Assembly (NCBI GenBank): GCA_032173965.1
Contig: CM063311.1
Location: 372,001-436,000 of the forward strand
DNA from: Sitta carolinensis
Lineage: Eukaryota > Chordata > Aves > Passeriformes > Sittidae
DNA length: 64,000 nucleotides
Direction of reading: 5' to 3'
Shown: positions 1 through 11,531 of the stretch, one piece after another
How the letters are laid out: each line of letters begins with the position of its first letter
Numbering within the stretch: the stretch's first letter is position 1
Notes under the pieces: model-generated
What the model was told of the DNA's origin: nothing
Seen by the model: the letters and a program-made list of their open reading frames with translations, nothing else
The model's database searches: none
Program-made: the position numbers and the translations under genes

Positions 1-330
1 GGGGTGCAGAAAATTGGGTTTGAAACCCCGAAAATGGGTTTAGGGGTGCAGGAAATGGCATTACGGGTGTAAGAAATGGTGTGACGGGTGCAGAAAATGG
101 GGTTAGGGACCCTAAAAATGTGGTTAAGGACCCCGAAAATGGGGTTAGGGACAGAGAAAATGGGGTTGGGGGTGTAGGAAATTTTATTAGGGAACCTGAA
201 AATGGGGTCAGAGACCCGGAAAATGGGGTTAGGGCTGCAGGAAATGGGGTCAGAGACCCCGAAAATGGGGCTAGGGCTGCAGGAAATGGGGTCAGAGACC
301 CCGAAAATGGGTTAGGGCTGCAGGAAATTA
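1..330. repeat. GGGGTTAGGG-containing minisatellite
   Basis: Degenerate tandem repeat built on 'gaaaatggggttaggg' with variants ending 'accccgaaaatgg' or 'gctgcaggaaatgg'. The same family recurs at 30122-30272 inside the last SPTBN4 intron. No gene is visible; the open frame on the plus strand here is a product of the repeat. Confidence 0.8.
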
Positions 331-691
331 TTATTATTTCTCTCCAGTCTGTGAGCAGAGTTCGTTCTTTTTCTAGCTTCTCTTTACCCCAAGCAGTAGT
401 ATTGGAATCACCGATTCTGTGTGCCTCCAGCCTCTCTTCCTCAGAGCCAGTCACAGACCACTCACCACGCCACTCGTCCCAGCTGCGGTCCACACTCAGA
501 GCCAGAAGTCGACTGTCTGGACACTTACAAACTCCGGATCCATTGCCTTGGGCTCCACCCCCGCCCCTTTTCCCTGGGATTTCCCTCCCCCTTTGCCCGC
601 CCCGCCTCCTGCCGAGGGAGGTTCTTACATTATAGGGATGCACTTAGCGGCGGACACTTGCAATGGGCTTTTCTTTTCCACTATCAACTCT
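331..691. other. Unassigned segment at the end of the copy A duplication
   Basis: Unique-looking sequence between the minisatellite and the point (about 692) where copy A stops matching copy B. On the minus strand it follows the gag remnant directly, so it may be further retroviral internal sequence that copy B lost, but I recognise no domain. Short open frames on both strands have no family resemblance I can name. Confidence 0.35.
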
Positions 692-1340
692 ACTCTTCCC
701 CTCCTCCCAACTTTCCTTACCTTCACTTTTATCTCTAACATTCCTGGACTCCGCATTCCGCACACCAGGGTTATCTACACCCCGCCCTTCGTCCTGCTGC
801 CCAGCGCCATTTTGGGGGGCAGAAGGCGGAGGTCTTTCCCAGGGTTTTTCGGGGTCTGACGGTCCGTGGTGCGCCCGGGCTCATCTTGTGAGGATTTCTG
901 TTGTTCCATGGACGAGTTACAGTCAGGGGAACAACCGGGGACGGGGCTGGGTTGTCGCGGGGGTGAGGGGGAACGCCCCTGCTCTCGGGAGTTGTTGAAC
1001 TCAGCGATGTTGCAGCTGTCCGCGGTTTGTGTGGCTGCCCCGATTCCCAGCTTTGGCACAGCAAGCACACATTGCTGAGCGCCTCTCCAGGTCTCTTGCT
1101 CTTGCACAGCTTTTTGCAGAGCCTGTTTGACTCTCCCCCACGATTTAAGGTTTTTCCCACTCCCGGACGACATAGCAGCTGAAGCATTGGTGCCTTTCCC
1201 CCATATTTCTGGGTGCACAATCTCCACCGGACGGTCAATGACACCAATTGGTAAAAGCCGCGTAACGGCAGAAGGAAAATCTTTAGGCTTCCAATCAATT
1301 GACTATGAAACTGCGATACGACCTTCACGAGGGCTTCCAT
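692..1340 (-). pseudogene. ERV gag remnant (matrix region), copy A
   Basis: Minus-strand frames resemble the amino-terminal matrix part of avian alpharetrovirus-like Gag: a start 'MEALVKVVSQ', then in a second frame 'KNLKSWGRVKQALQKAV'. The two halves are in different frames, so the reading frame is broken, and nothing resembling capsid or nucleocapsid follows. It lies just downstream of an LTR and primer-binding site in the same orientation and is nearly identical to the copy at 17923-18575. Assignment to a genus is inference; the fragment is not expected to make protein. Confidence 0.6.
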
Positions 1341-1436
1341 CCTCCTCGCCAGTCTGGGAGCGTCCTCCCCGCTGGGCTGCTCCAGCCGCTCCGGCCGCCG
1401 TTCACCCGTCCAGGCGATCCCCGTTTCCCGGATGAT

Positions 1437-1454
1437 TCCCGGGATTCAGCACCA
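1437..1454 (-). other. Retroviral primer-binding site, copy A
   Basis: Read on the minus strand, 'TGGTGCTGAATCCCGGGA' begins two bases after the LTR end 'GCGACA'. It is a near match (two differences over this span) to the complement of the tRNA-Phe 3' end, from my knowledge of that tRNA. Identical to the site at 17809. Confidence 0.55.
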
Positions 1455-1456
1455 TT

Positions 1457-1743
1457 TGTCGCCTCAGCGAGGCATGGCGACCTGGTTGGGGAACGGCACG
1501 GCAGCCATCTCAAACTGCTCGGACCAAATGCTCACAAGCATCAGTGTGATGGATGGCAAAATGGCAGTTTATTCAGGGTTACACAGCGTTAGATGTGTTG
1601 CAGTTCTTGCCATCATATCCGTCCGCTTACGTAATAAGCTTCATACTCTTGGCTAACTTAATATGACTGTTGGTTATGTGGGGGGTGACCCTGTCTTCCC
1701 GTACAGAACGATATATTCCCTTCACCGCACCCTATCTTCCATA
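1457..1743 (-). mobile_element. ERV 5' LTR, copy A
   Basis: A 287-bp LTR oriented minus, the counterpart of the LTR at 17520-17806: same start context (TATGGAAGATAGGG), an AATAAA signal, and the end GGCGACA followed by a primer-binding site. It abuts the 3' end of zinc-finger copy A at the same host position as in copy B, so the insertion predates the A/B duplication. Confidence 0.75.
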
Positions 1744-1905
1744 AATGTGGGACACCAGGGCTCTGCCTGATGTGGGTGCTCCCGGGGGGATGGAGTTGGG
1801 GCAGCGCACGAAGCTCTGCCCGCACTCGGGGCACTCGCAGGGCTTCCCTTACCGGTGCCTCTGCTGGTGCTGGGTGAAGACAGAGCTGGGTGAGAATCTC
1901 TTCCC

Positions 1906-3447
<1,542 letters not shown>

Positions 3448-3451
3448 TCAC

Positions 3452-3529
3452 CTGCCTGGGGCTCCCGGCGCATCTTCCTCTTCCTCACAGCCTCCTCCTC
3501 CAGCTGGACGAGCTTTGGGAATGGCAATC
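3452..3529 (-). CDS. C2H2 zinc-finger protein, copy A, upstream 78-nt exon
   Basis: Exon between acceptor CCAAACCAG and donor CAG|GTGAGG on the minus strand, coding 'LPFPKLVQLEEEAVRKRKM' and then RREPQA. Its end phase joins the zinc-finger exon exactly. The same exon of the same length occurs in copies B and C. The acidic-then-basic string is a hallmark of the songbird ZNF family and is not a KRAB or SCAN domain. Confidence 0.75.
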
Positions 3530-3785
3530 CTGGTTTGGGAAAAACAAAGGCTGAGCATGTGGAATGTCAAAGTCCCTGTGCCAAGTCCATCTCTAGCAGT
3601 CCCCGGCCATCTGGGGTCCATAAAACCCTCCCAAACACCAACATCCAGCCCTGGAAATTCTTCACAGGCGTTCCCCATCTCTGGGGTCTCCCCTTTTGGG
3701 GTTTGTGTTTTCCCCCCTACCTCTGGCTGCTGGGAGTCCCAGGAACACGAAAAGCTCCCCCCTCTTCCCTCTCCCATTTAGGGAT

Positions 3786-4818
3786 GCTGGGAGTGACTGG
3801 GCTCCTACTGGGAGCGACTAGAATGACCCTGCAAGACCCTGGGCTCATACTGGGAGCGACTGGAATGACCCTGCCAGTCCCTGGGCTCCTACTGGGAGCA
3901 ACAGGAATCCCCCTGCAAGACCCTGGGCTCATACTGGGAGCGACTGGAATCCCCCTGCAAGTCCCTGGGCTCATACTGGGAGCAACAGGAATCCCCCTGC
4001 AAGACCCTGGGCTCATACTGGGAGCGACTGGAATCCCTCTGCCAGTCCCTGGGCTCATACTGGGAGCGACTGGAATCCCCCTGCCAGTCCCTGGGCTCAT
4101 ACTGGGAGCGACTGGAATCCCCCTGCAAGTCCCTTGGCTCGTACTGGGAGCGACTGGAATCCCCCTGCAAGTCCCTGGGCTCATACTGGGAGCGACTGGA
4201 ATGACCCTGCAAGTCCCTGGGCTCATACTGGGAGCGACTGGAATGACCCTGCAAGACCCTGGGCTCATACTGGGAGCGACTGGAATCCCCCTGCCAGTCC
4301 CTGGGCTCCTACTGGGAGCGACTGGAATCCCCCTGCCAGTCCCTGGGCTCATACTGGGAGCGACTGGAATCCCCCTGCCAGTCCCTGGGCTCATACTGGG
4401 AGCGACTGGAATCCCCCTGTAAGACCCTGGGCTCATACTGGGAGCGACTGGAATCCCCCTGCCAGTCCCTGGGCTCATACTGGGAGCGACTGGAATGACC
4501 CTGCAAGTCCCTGGGCTCATACTGGGAGCGACTGGAATGACCCTGCAAGACCCTGGGCTCATACTGGGAGCGACTGGAATCCCCCTGCCAGTCCCTGGGC
4601 TCATACTGGGAGCGACTGGAATCCCCCTGCAAGTCCCTGGGCTCATACTGGGAGCGACTGGAATCCCCCTGCCAGTCCCTGGGCTCATACTGGGAGCGAC
4701 TGGAATCCCCTGCCAGTCCCTGGCTCATACTGGAGCGACTGGAATCCCCTGCAGTCCCTGGGCTCATACTGGGAGTGACTGGAATCCCCCTGCCAGTTAC
4801 TGGGCTCATACTGGGAGC
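3786..4818. repeat. 42-bp minisatellite, copy A array
   Basis: About 24-25 tandem copies of a 42-bp unit centred on 'ctgggctcatactgggagcg' and 'actggaatccccctgccagt', with a variant in which 'ccccctg' is replaced by 'gaccctg'. Because 42 is divisible by three and the unit lacks stops in several frames, the array gives long false open frames on both strands. It lies in the presumed first intron of ZNF copy A. Confidence 0.95.
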
Positions 4819-4829
4819 AGCCATTTCCA

Positions 4830-5620
4830 CCACCGCCACCCCCAACCCATTTCCCGGCCATGCGGCCCCTCCAGCCCCCAGCACCCCCTGCCTCAGGGAC
4901 CCTCTCGGGCTGCCCGCTCTGGGGCTCTGGGCTCTCCTCTCTCCGCGGTCCCGCTCGGGGAAGCCGCGGCTCTCCCGGCGCTCCCCAATCCCGGGGTCCC
5001 CCCGCCCCCGCCGCTCCCGCGCGCTCCCCACGCGGCCCCGCCCGAGCTCGGAGGGCCCGGCCCGGGCAGCCCAACCCCCACCGCGCCGGGACCCGCAGCC
5101 ACCCGCCCCCGACGGGGCTCTGCCCACACCGGCACCGCCACCCCACAAAAACACCTCCCGGACACCCCGCCATGTCCCCCCAAAGGCCACCTGCGCCTCG
5201 CCTTTGGAGCCCCGCGAGCTCCGAACATCCCCCCAAAAAACCCCAAACCCAGCCACCCGCCGGGCTCTTGGGGCCGAGCTGCCCCTCCCCGGCCACCTGC
5301 GGGATGCGGGCCAGGGGCCCGGGGGCGCTGCGAGTGCAGGCGGCGCTGGAGCCGCGCGCTTGGCGCTGTGCTCTTGTGCTGCTGCTTCCCGCTGCCGCTC
5401 GGCCTCTGCCTCCCTCCCTGCTGCTCCTGCCCCGCTGCGAGCCCGAGGCGGGAGGGGAAAGGAAAGGGCGGGAAGCGTGAGGGGAAAGGGGGCAAGGGGG
5501 CGGGAAAGGGCGGGGCCAAGGACAGGCGGGCCCGGGAGGGGAAAGGGGCGGGGCCAAGGACAGGGCGGGTCCGGGAGGGGAAAGGGGCGGGGCCAAAGGC
5601 ACGCGCACTCCCAAACGGGC
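4830..5620 (-). promoter_or_regulatory. CpG island / GC-box promoter of ZNF copy A
   Basis: Very CpG-rich block, near-identical to 8935-9760 (inverted) and 27700-28765. Its outer edge carries tandem GC boxes (GGGGCGGGGCC, Sp1-type), three in this copy. The inner part can supply a first exon with a donor (CCGCAG|GTGGCC on the gene strand). The orientation fits a TSS firing toward the minus-strand ZNF exons. Promoter function is inferred from composition and position. Confidence 0.6.
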
Positions 5621-5639
5621 CCGGTTTGCACTAAAATCA

Positions 5640-6395
5640 CCCTAAAAAGACGCAAATGCAGCCTAAATGTACCAGATCTGGCTTCAAATCACCCATAGAC
5701 CGCCTCAAATCCACACGGAGGCGCCTAAAATAAACCAAATTTGCCTACAGTTTTCCAAATCGGTCTAAAATCTACCCCGAAATTCAACAGGTTTGCTCTG
5801 TAATTCCTTACTGGGCACTAAAGTCTATCCTAAATCCCTACGGCGTGACCGATAATCAGCCAAATTATCCTAAGGAATCTAAAATCCAATGAAAAAGTCC
5901 TAAAATTGCCCAAAGTTGTTCAAAAGTCACACAAAATGGCTTAAAATCGCTCTTAAATCTCCCAAATATGCTTAACAGTCACCCTTAGAGAGCCTGGTTT
6001 TCCTTAGAATCACCCAAAGGGACCTGAAATCACCCAAGCTACACTGAAACCCACACACGCTGATGTAAAATCATCCTAAAAGTCTTGGATGGACTTTAAA
6101 TTTCCCAAAGAGGCCTAAAATCCACCCAAATGGGCTTAAAATCACAAAAAAACGGCCTACAATCAGCTACATAGGCTGAAGGTCCACCAATGTGAGCCTA
6201 AAATCCCCCAAAGGGACCTAAAATCCACCCTACAACTGCCCTGTGTACCCCAATATCTCCCATACAGGTGTAAGCCCCAGCAGATTTGGCCTAAAATCAG
6301 CTAAAGGGGCCTAAAGTCCACCCTAAAATTCCTCACATCACACACAGGGATGTGAAACCCAGCCTGAACCGGCCCCGTTTGCCCTGAACTCAGCA
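5640..6395. repeat. Degenerate 'cctaaaatcaccc' spacer repeat, left arm
   Basis: Loose tandem sequence with recurring 'cctaaaatc' and 'cacccaaa' words. The reverse complement appears at 8590-8935, so it belongs to the A/B inverted duplication. No gene seen. Confidence 0.6.
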
Positions 6396-6545
6396 AATGG
6401 GCCCAAAACCTCCAGGACCGGGACCGAGATCAGCACCAGAACTGGCAGCAGCACCAAGGCTGAGACCGGCACCAGAACCGAGAGCAGCACCGAGAGTGGG
6501 AGCACTCCGGGACCGAGACCGAGACCGGGACCGCTCTGGCACCCA
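6396..6545. repeat. GC-rich 'gaccgggaccgagacc' block, left arm
   Basis: Short degenerate repeat of 'gaccggcaccagaaccgaga' type words. Its inverted counterpart lies around 8280-8590. It marks the inner edge of the left arm of the A/B inverted duplication. Confidence 0.55.
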
Positions 6546-6907
6546 TGTGAAATACAAAGTTGTGTTTGTGTCATGGAAATAAAAGAAACCTGTGTAGTTA
6601 TAATTGTAAAATGTGTAGCTCACTACCACGGGACTGTTCTAAAAATCAATTCTATAACTGAGGAAAACAAAACACGGGAGAAGGCCTCTGAACTAATACT
6701 GTGCTCGCAATGAACTGTTCTAAGTCTGAAGTTGTTTTGTAGTGAGAGTGTTTAAATTATAACTTTAGGATGTTGCTTTTTGATAAAACCTTAGGCTGTT
6801 TTGTACTGAGAGCCTTTGAATTATAACTTAAGAATAATGCTTTGTATTAAAGATTTTTTTAAACTGTAGCTTTACAGCTTTTTGGTTTAGAATAAACAAA
6901 AGAGGGA
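6546..6907. other. AT-rich spacer with a two-copy ~60-bp repeat
   Basis: AT-rich sequence with two diverged copies of a ~60-bp segment ('ctgttttgtagtgagag' near 6730 and 'ctgttttgtactgagag' near 6793). A purine run (aaaagaggga) at its right end sits directly before TGTGAACTT, as expected of a polypurine tract preceding an LTR. It may be the 3' internal remnant of a retroelement. No gene seen. Confidence 0.35.
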
Positions 6908-7145
6908 TGTGAACTTATCTCAGGCTCCTAACAAATGGTGAGAACATCCTGAAGAAGGAAGATGGACCACACCATCTGGATATACATCCTAGAATATATC
7001 ACAATAGAAGCTGGATATACATCCTAAGACTACATCCTAAGAGGGATGGAATTGTGACATAGAAATCTTGAAATAAAAAGCTGCTGAAGTAGTATAATTT
7101 CTCAATAAATATCAGCAAGCCCAGCAATCGGTGTGCAGTCAGTGA
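6908..7145 (+). mobile_element. Possible LTR fragment at the palindrome axis
   Basis: Begins TGTGAACTTATCTCAGG after a purine run and contains polyadenylation-like AATAAA words near 7070 and 7105. Two internal copies of 'ctggatatacatccta' are seen. The 3' boundary is uncertain. Called from LTR-like organisation only; I do not recognise the family. Confidence 0.35.
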
Positions 7146-7300
7146 GGGAAACCTCTACAGTCCCCAGCCCTGTGCTTTGCTCATACTTTACCATAATACA
7201 TTGAATTACTGCTTGATATATTGGCTGAGTCAAGCTTCTCATTTCTAACACTAAGAATGAGACTGAGACCGGCACCGGGACGAGGAGCGGGATGGGCACG

Positions 7301-8125
7301 GGGATGACTCCGGAACCGGCACCGGGATCGCTCCGGGATCGCCCCGGGATCGCTCCGGGATCGCTCCGGGACCGGCACCGGGATCGCTCCGGGATCGCCC
7401 CGGGATCGCTCCGGGATCGCTCCGGGACCGGCACCGGGATCGCTCCGGGATCGCCCCGGGATCGCTCCGGGACCGGCACCGGGACCGGCACCGGGACCAG
7501 CACCGGGATCGCTCCGGGACCGGCACCGGGATCGCTCCGGCACCGGCACCGGGATCGCTCCGGGACCGGCACCGGGATTGCTCCGGAACCGGCACCGGGA
7601 TCGCTCCGGGATCGGCACCGGGATCGCTCCGGGATCGGCACCGGGACCGGCACCGGGATCGCTCCGGGATCGCCCCGGGATCGCTCCGGGACCGGCACCG
7701 GGACCGGCACCGGGACCAGCACCGGGATCGCTCCGGGACCGGCACCGGGATCGCTCCGGCACCGGCACCGGGATTGCTCCGGAACCGGCACCGGGATCGC
7801 TCCGGGATCGCTCCGGGATCGGCACCGGGATCGCTCCGGGATCGCTCCGGGATCGCTCCGGGATCGGCACCGCGATCGCCCCGGGATCGCTCCGGGATCG
7901 CTCCGGGACCGGCACCGGGATCGCTCCGGGATCGCTCCGGGACTGGCACCGGGATCGCTCCGGGATCGCTCCGGGACCGGCACCGGGATCGCTCCGGGAC
8001 CAGCACCGCGATCGCTCCGGGATCGCTCCGGGATCGGCACCGGGACCGGCACCGGGATCGCTCCGGGACCGGCACCGGGATCGCTCCGGGATCGCTCCGG
8101 GATCGCTCCGGGATCTCCGCATTTG
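7301..8125. repeat. 12-bp GC-rich satellite
   Basis: Roughly 65-70 tandem dodecamers of two main types, GATCGCTCCGGG and ACCGGCACCGGG, with GATCGCCCCGGG variants, arranged in local blocks. The period is a multiple of three, so both strands show long false open frames rich in Arg/Ser/Pro/Gly. It occupies the centre of the A/B inverted duplication. Confidence 0.95.
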
Positions 8126-8589
8126 GTCGGGGGAGATTTGACTGCTCTCCAGAGGAGGGACTGGGCGGGAACTGGGCGGGATCCGGGCGGGAACTGAGCG
8201 GGACTGGGAGGAATCCGGGCGGGAACAGGGCGGGACTGGGCGGGAACAGGGCGGGACTGGGCGGGATCGCCGCTGTTCCCGGTCTCAGTCTCAGCGCGGT
8301 CCGGGTCCCATTGGCGGTGCCGGTCTGGGTCTCCTCCCGGAGGTCTCAATCCGGGTTCCGCTCCCCGAGCGCTCCCGGTGCCGGTCCTGCACAGATCCCG
8401 GTGCTGATCCCAGTGCCGGAGCCGGTCTCGCTCTCAGTCCCGGACCCGGAGCGGTGCCAGTCTCGGTGCCGGTGCCGCTTTCTGTCCCACTCTCGCTCAC
8501 AGTCCCGGCCCTGGAGTGGTGCCGCTCTCGGTTCTGGTGCCGATTCTGGTTCTGATCCCGGACTCAGTCCTGCTGATTTTGGGCCCTTT
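8126..8589. repeat. GC-rich block, right arm inner edge
   Basis: Short 'ggcgggaactgggcgggatc' repeats followed by degenerate 'cggtgccggtctgggtctc' words; the latter are the inverted counterpart of 6396-6545. No gene seen. Confidence 0.5.
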
Positions 8590-8934
8590 TGCCTGGCTTT
8601 AGGGCAAAGAGGGAAAGTTTCGTCTGCGTTTTAGATCCCTTGCAGTGATTTGAAACACTTTAGGGTGGATTTCAGGTCCCTTTGGATGATTTCAGACCCA
8701 TATGCCTGAACCTTAAGCGACCGTGGGTGAGTAAGCCGCTGTTTATGGCGACATGAAGCTCAGTTGGGTGGAATTTAGGCCTCTTTAACTAATTCTAGGT
8801 CGGTTCAAAAAATTTTAGAAAGATTTTAGGCGCCTTTTTCTGGGTTTAAAGCCCCCTTTGGCTGATTTTAGGTCAAACCTGTTGGATTTAGGCTGCATTT
8901 GCGGCTTTTTTGGGTGATTTTAGTGCAAACCGGG
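8590..8934. repeat. Degenerate 'gattttaggt' spacer repeat, right arm
   Basis: Reverse-complement counterpart of 5640-6395, with words such as 'gattttaggtc'. No gene seen. Confidence 0.55.
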
Positions 8935-9760
8935 CCCGTTTGGGAACGCGCGTGGCTTTGGCCCCGCCCCTTTCCCCTCACGCTTCCCGCCCTGTCCTTG
9001 GCCCCGCCCCTTTCCCCTCCCGGGCCCGCCCTGTCCTTGGCCCCGCCCCTTTCCCCTCCCGGGCCCGCCCTGTCCTTGTCCCCGCCCCTTTCCCCTCACG
9101 CTTCCCGCCCTTTCCTTTCCCCTCCCGCCTCGGGCTCGCAGCGGGGCAGGAGCAGCAGGGAGGGAGGCAGAGGCCGAGCGGCAGCGGGAAGCAGCAGCAC
9201 AAGAGCACAGCGCCAAGCGCGCGGCTCCAGCGCCGCCTGCACTCGCAGCGCCCCCGGGCCCCTGGCCCGCATCCCGCAGGTGGCCGGGGAGGGGCAGCTC
9301 GGCCCCAAGAGCCCGGCGGGTGGCTGGGTTTGGGGTTTTTTGGGGGGATGTTCGGAGCTCGCGGGGCTCCAAAGGCGAGGCGCAGGTGGCCTTTGGGGGG
9401 ACATGGCGGGGTGTCCGGGAGGTGTTTTTGTGGGGTGGCGGTGCCGGTGTGGGCAGAGCCCCGTCGGGGCGGGTGGCTGCGGGTCCCGGCGCGGTGGGGG
9501 TTGGGCTGCCCGGGCCGGGCCCTCCGAGCTCGGGCGGGGCCGCGTGGGGAGCGCGCGGGAGCGGCGGGGGCGGGGGGACCCCGGGATTGGGGAGCGCCGG
9601 GAGAGCCGCGGCTTCCCCGAGCGGGACCGCGGAGAGAGGAGAGCCCAGAGCCCCAGAGCGGGCAGCCCGAGAGGGTCCCTGAGGCAGGGGGTGCTGGGGG
9701 CTGGAGGGGCCGCATGGCCGGGAAATGGGTTGGGGGGTGGCGGTGGTGGAAATGGCTGCT
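8935..9760 (+). promoter_or_regulatory. CpG island / GC-box promoter of ZNF copy B
   Basis: Inverted, near-identical counterpart of the copy A island. About four CCCCGCCCC boxes at 8958-9090 precede a GC-rich stretch with a candidate first-exon donor (CCGCAG|GTGGCC) at 9279/9280. The orientation fits the plus-strand ZNF exons at 15416 and 15679, which lie past more than 5 kb of minisatellite. Confidence 0.6.
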
Positions 9761-10740
9761 CCCAGTATGAGCCCAGGGACTTGCAGGGGGATTCCAGTGG
9801 CTCCCAGTATGAGCCCAGGGACTTGCAGGGGGATTCCAGTCGCTCCCAGTATGAGCCCAGGGACTGGCAGGGGGATTCCAGTCGCTCCCAGTATGAGCCC
9901 AGGGACTGGCAGGGGGATTCCAGTCACTCCCAGTATGAGCCCAGGGACTTGCAGGGGGATTCCAGTCGCTCCCAGTATGAGCCCAGGGACTGGCAGGGGG
10001 ATTCCAGTCGCTCCCAGTATGAGCCCAGGGACTGGCAGGGGGATTCCAGTCGCTCCCAGTAGGAGCCCAGGGACTGGCAGGGTCATTCCAGTCGCTCCCA
10101 GTATGAGCCCAGGGACTGGCAGGGTCATTCCAGTCGCTCCCAGTAGGAGCCCAGGGACTGGCAGGGTCATTCCAGTCGCTCCCAGTATGAGCACAGGGAC
10201 TGGCAGGGTCATTCCAGTCGCTCCCAGTAGGAGCCCAGGGACTGGCAGGGGGATTCCAGTCACTCCCAGTATGAGCCCAGGGACTGGCAGGGGGATTCCA
10301 GTCGCTCCCAGTAGGAGCCCAGGGACTGGCAGGGGGATTCCACTCGCTCCCAGTGTGAGCCCAGGGACTGGCAGGGGGATTCCAGTCGCTCCCAGTATGA
10401 GCCCAGGGACTGGCAGGGGGATTCCAGTCGCTCCCAGTGTGAGCCCAGGGACTGGCAGGGGGATTCCAGTCGCTCCCAGTATGAGCCCAGGGACTGGCAG
10501 GGGGATTCCAGTCGCTCCCAGTATGAGCCCAAGAACTAGCAGGGGGATTCCAGTCGCTCCCAGTATGAGCCCAGGGACTTGCAGGGTGATTCCAGTCGCT
10601 CCCAGTATGATCCTAGGGATTTGCAGGGGTATTCCAGTCGCTCCCAGTATGAGCCCAGGGACTTGCAGGGTCATTCCAGTCGCTCCCAGTATGAGCCCAG
10701 CGTCTTGCAGGGTCATTCCAGTCACTCCCAGTATGAGCCC
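9758..10740. repeat. 42-bp minisatellite, copy B array 1
   Basis: About 23 copies of the same 42-bp unit as in copy A, reverse orientation (gggactggcagggggattcc / agtcgctcccagtatgagcc). Ends abruptly at an inserted LTR-like element. Confidence 0.95.
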
Positions 10741-11531
10741 ATGTGGCATCTGGCAGGCCCACCGCGGCACCGCCGTGGAGGGAGGCCCCTGAGATGGGGA
10801 AGCGGGCCTCCTGAAGAACTAAGGAGCATTACACAATAACAAAGGCCAGACCCCCTAGATAAGGAGAACACTTTTTGTTTACGGAGACCCACAATTCTTT
10901 GAGGGATTTTATGTAGATCTGTTGTAACCCATTGGTTTGTACCCCCCCACACCCACCTATGTACCCTTATAAAAACCTCTGTACTTTTCCCCAGACTTTG
11001 GGAAATTCTCGTCACTGGCTCCCCTCCGCTGGGTGCTTTGCAATAAATTTACCCCCTGTGGAATGGCCACACGAGTCCCTCATCTCTCTCTCCCCGTGCT
11101 GGCTGTGAAGGGGTTGCCTTGCAAGATCACTGAGCTGAACTCACTGAGCTGAACTCACTGAGCTGAACTCACTGAGCTGAACTCACTGAGCTGAACTCAC
11201 TGAGCTGAACTCAGTGAGCTGAATTCACTGAGCTGAACTCACTGAGCTGAACTCACTGAGCTGAACTCACTGAGCTGAACTCACTGAGCTGAATTCACTG
11301 AGCTGAACTCAGTGAGCTGAATTCACTGAGCTGAACTCACTGAGCTGAACTCACTGAGCTGAACTCACTATAGCCCGCCGTGGCTCCTACCCTGCTAAGG
11401 CACCCCTAGGCTAGTTGAGGGAAAGCCGCTGGCTCCCTGGAAGGCATTCTCTGAGGAGAGTACCTCTCTGGGTAGACCCGGCTATCCTGGCCTGAGACCT
11501 CTCAGGCCCCTTCCCGGTGGAGCCGACGTTA
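10741..11531 (+). mobile_element. LTR-like insertion in the minisatellite (first copy)
   Basis: A 791-bp segment interrupting the 42-bp array, flanked by the 5-bp duplication AGCCC (10736-10740 and 11532-11536). It contains a TATA-like box (TATAAAAA at 10968) and, about 70 bp downstream, AATAAA (11042-11047), an LTR-like promoter/poly(A) spacing, followed by a 14-bp satellite (11124-11370). Its edges are not textbook TG..CA, so the element class is uncertain. Confidence 0.5.
11124..11370. repeat. 14-bp satellite 'actgagctgaactc'
   Basis: About 17 tandem copies, some with 'gaattc' or 'gtgagc' variants, inside the LTR-like insertion. The second copy of the insertion has only about 7 units at 14209-14310. 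Confidence 0.9.

Noticed and set aside
4309..5655. Proline/arginine-rich open frames over the CpG islands (also 8899-10062 and 26813-29184)
   Set aside because: High GC removes stops in all frames; overlapping frames on both strands, no domain, and better explained as promoter sequence.
7102..8349. Long Arg/Ser/Pro/Gly open frames resembling an RS-type protein
   Set aside because: Products of the 12-bp satellite, present in several frames and on both strands.
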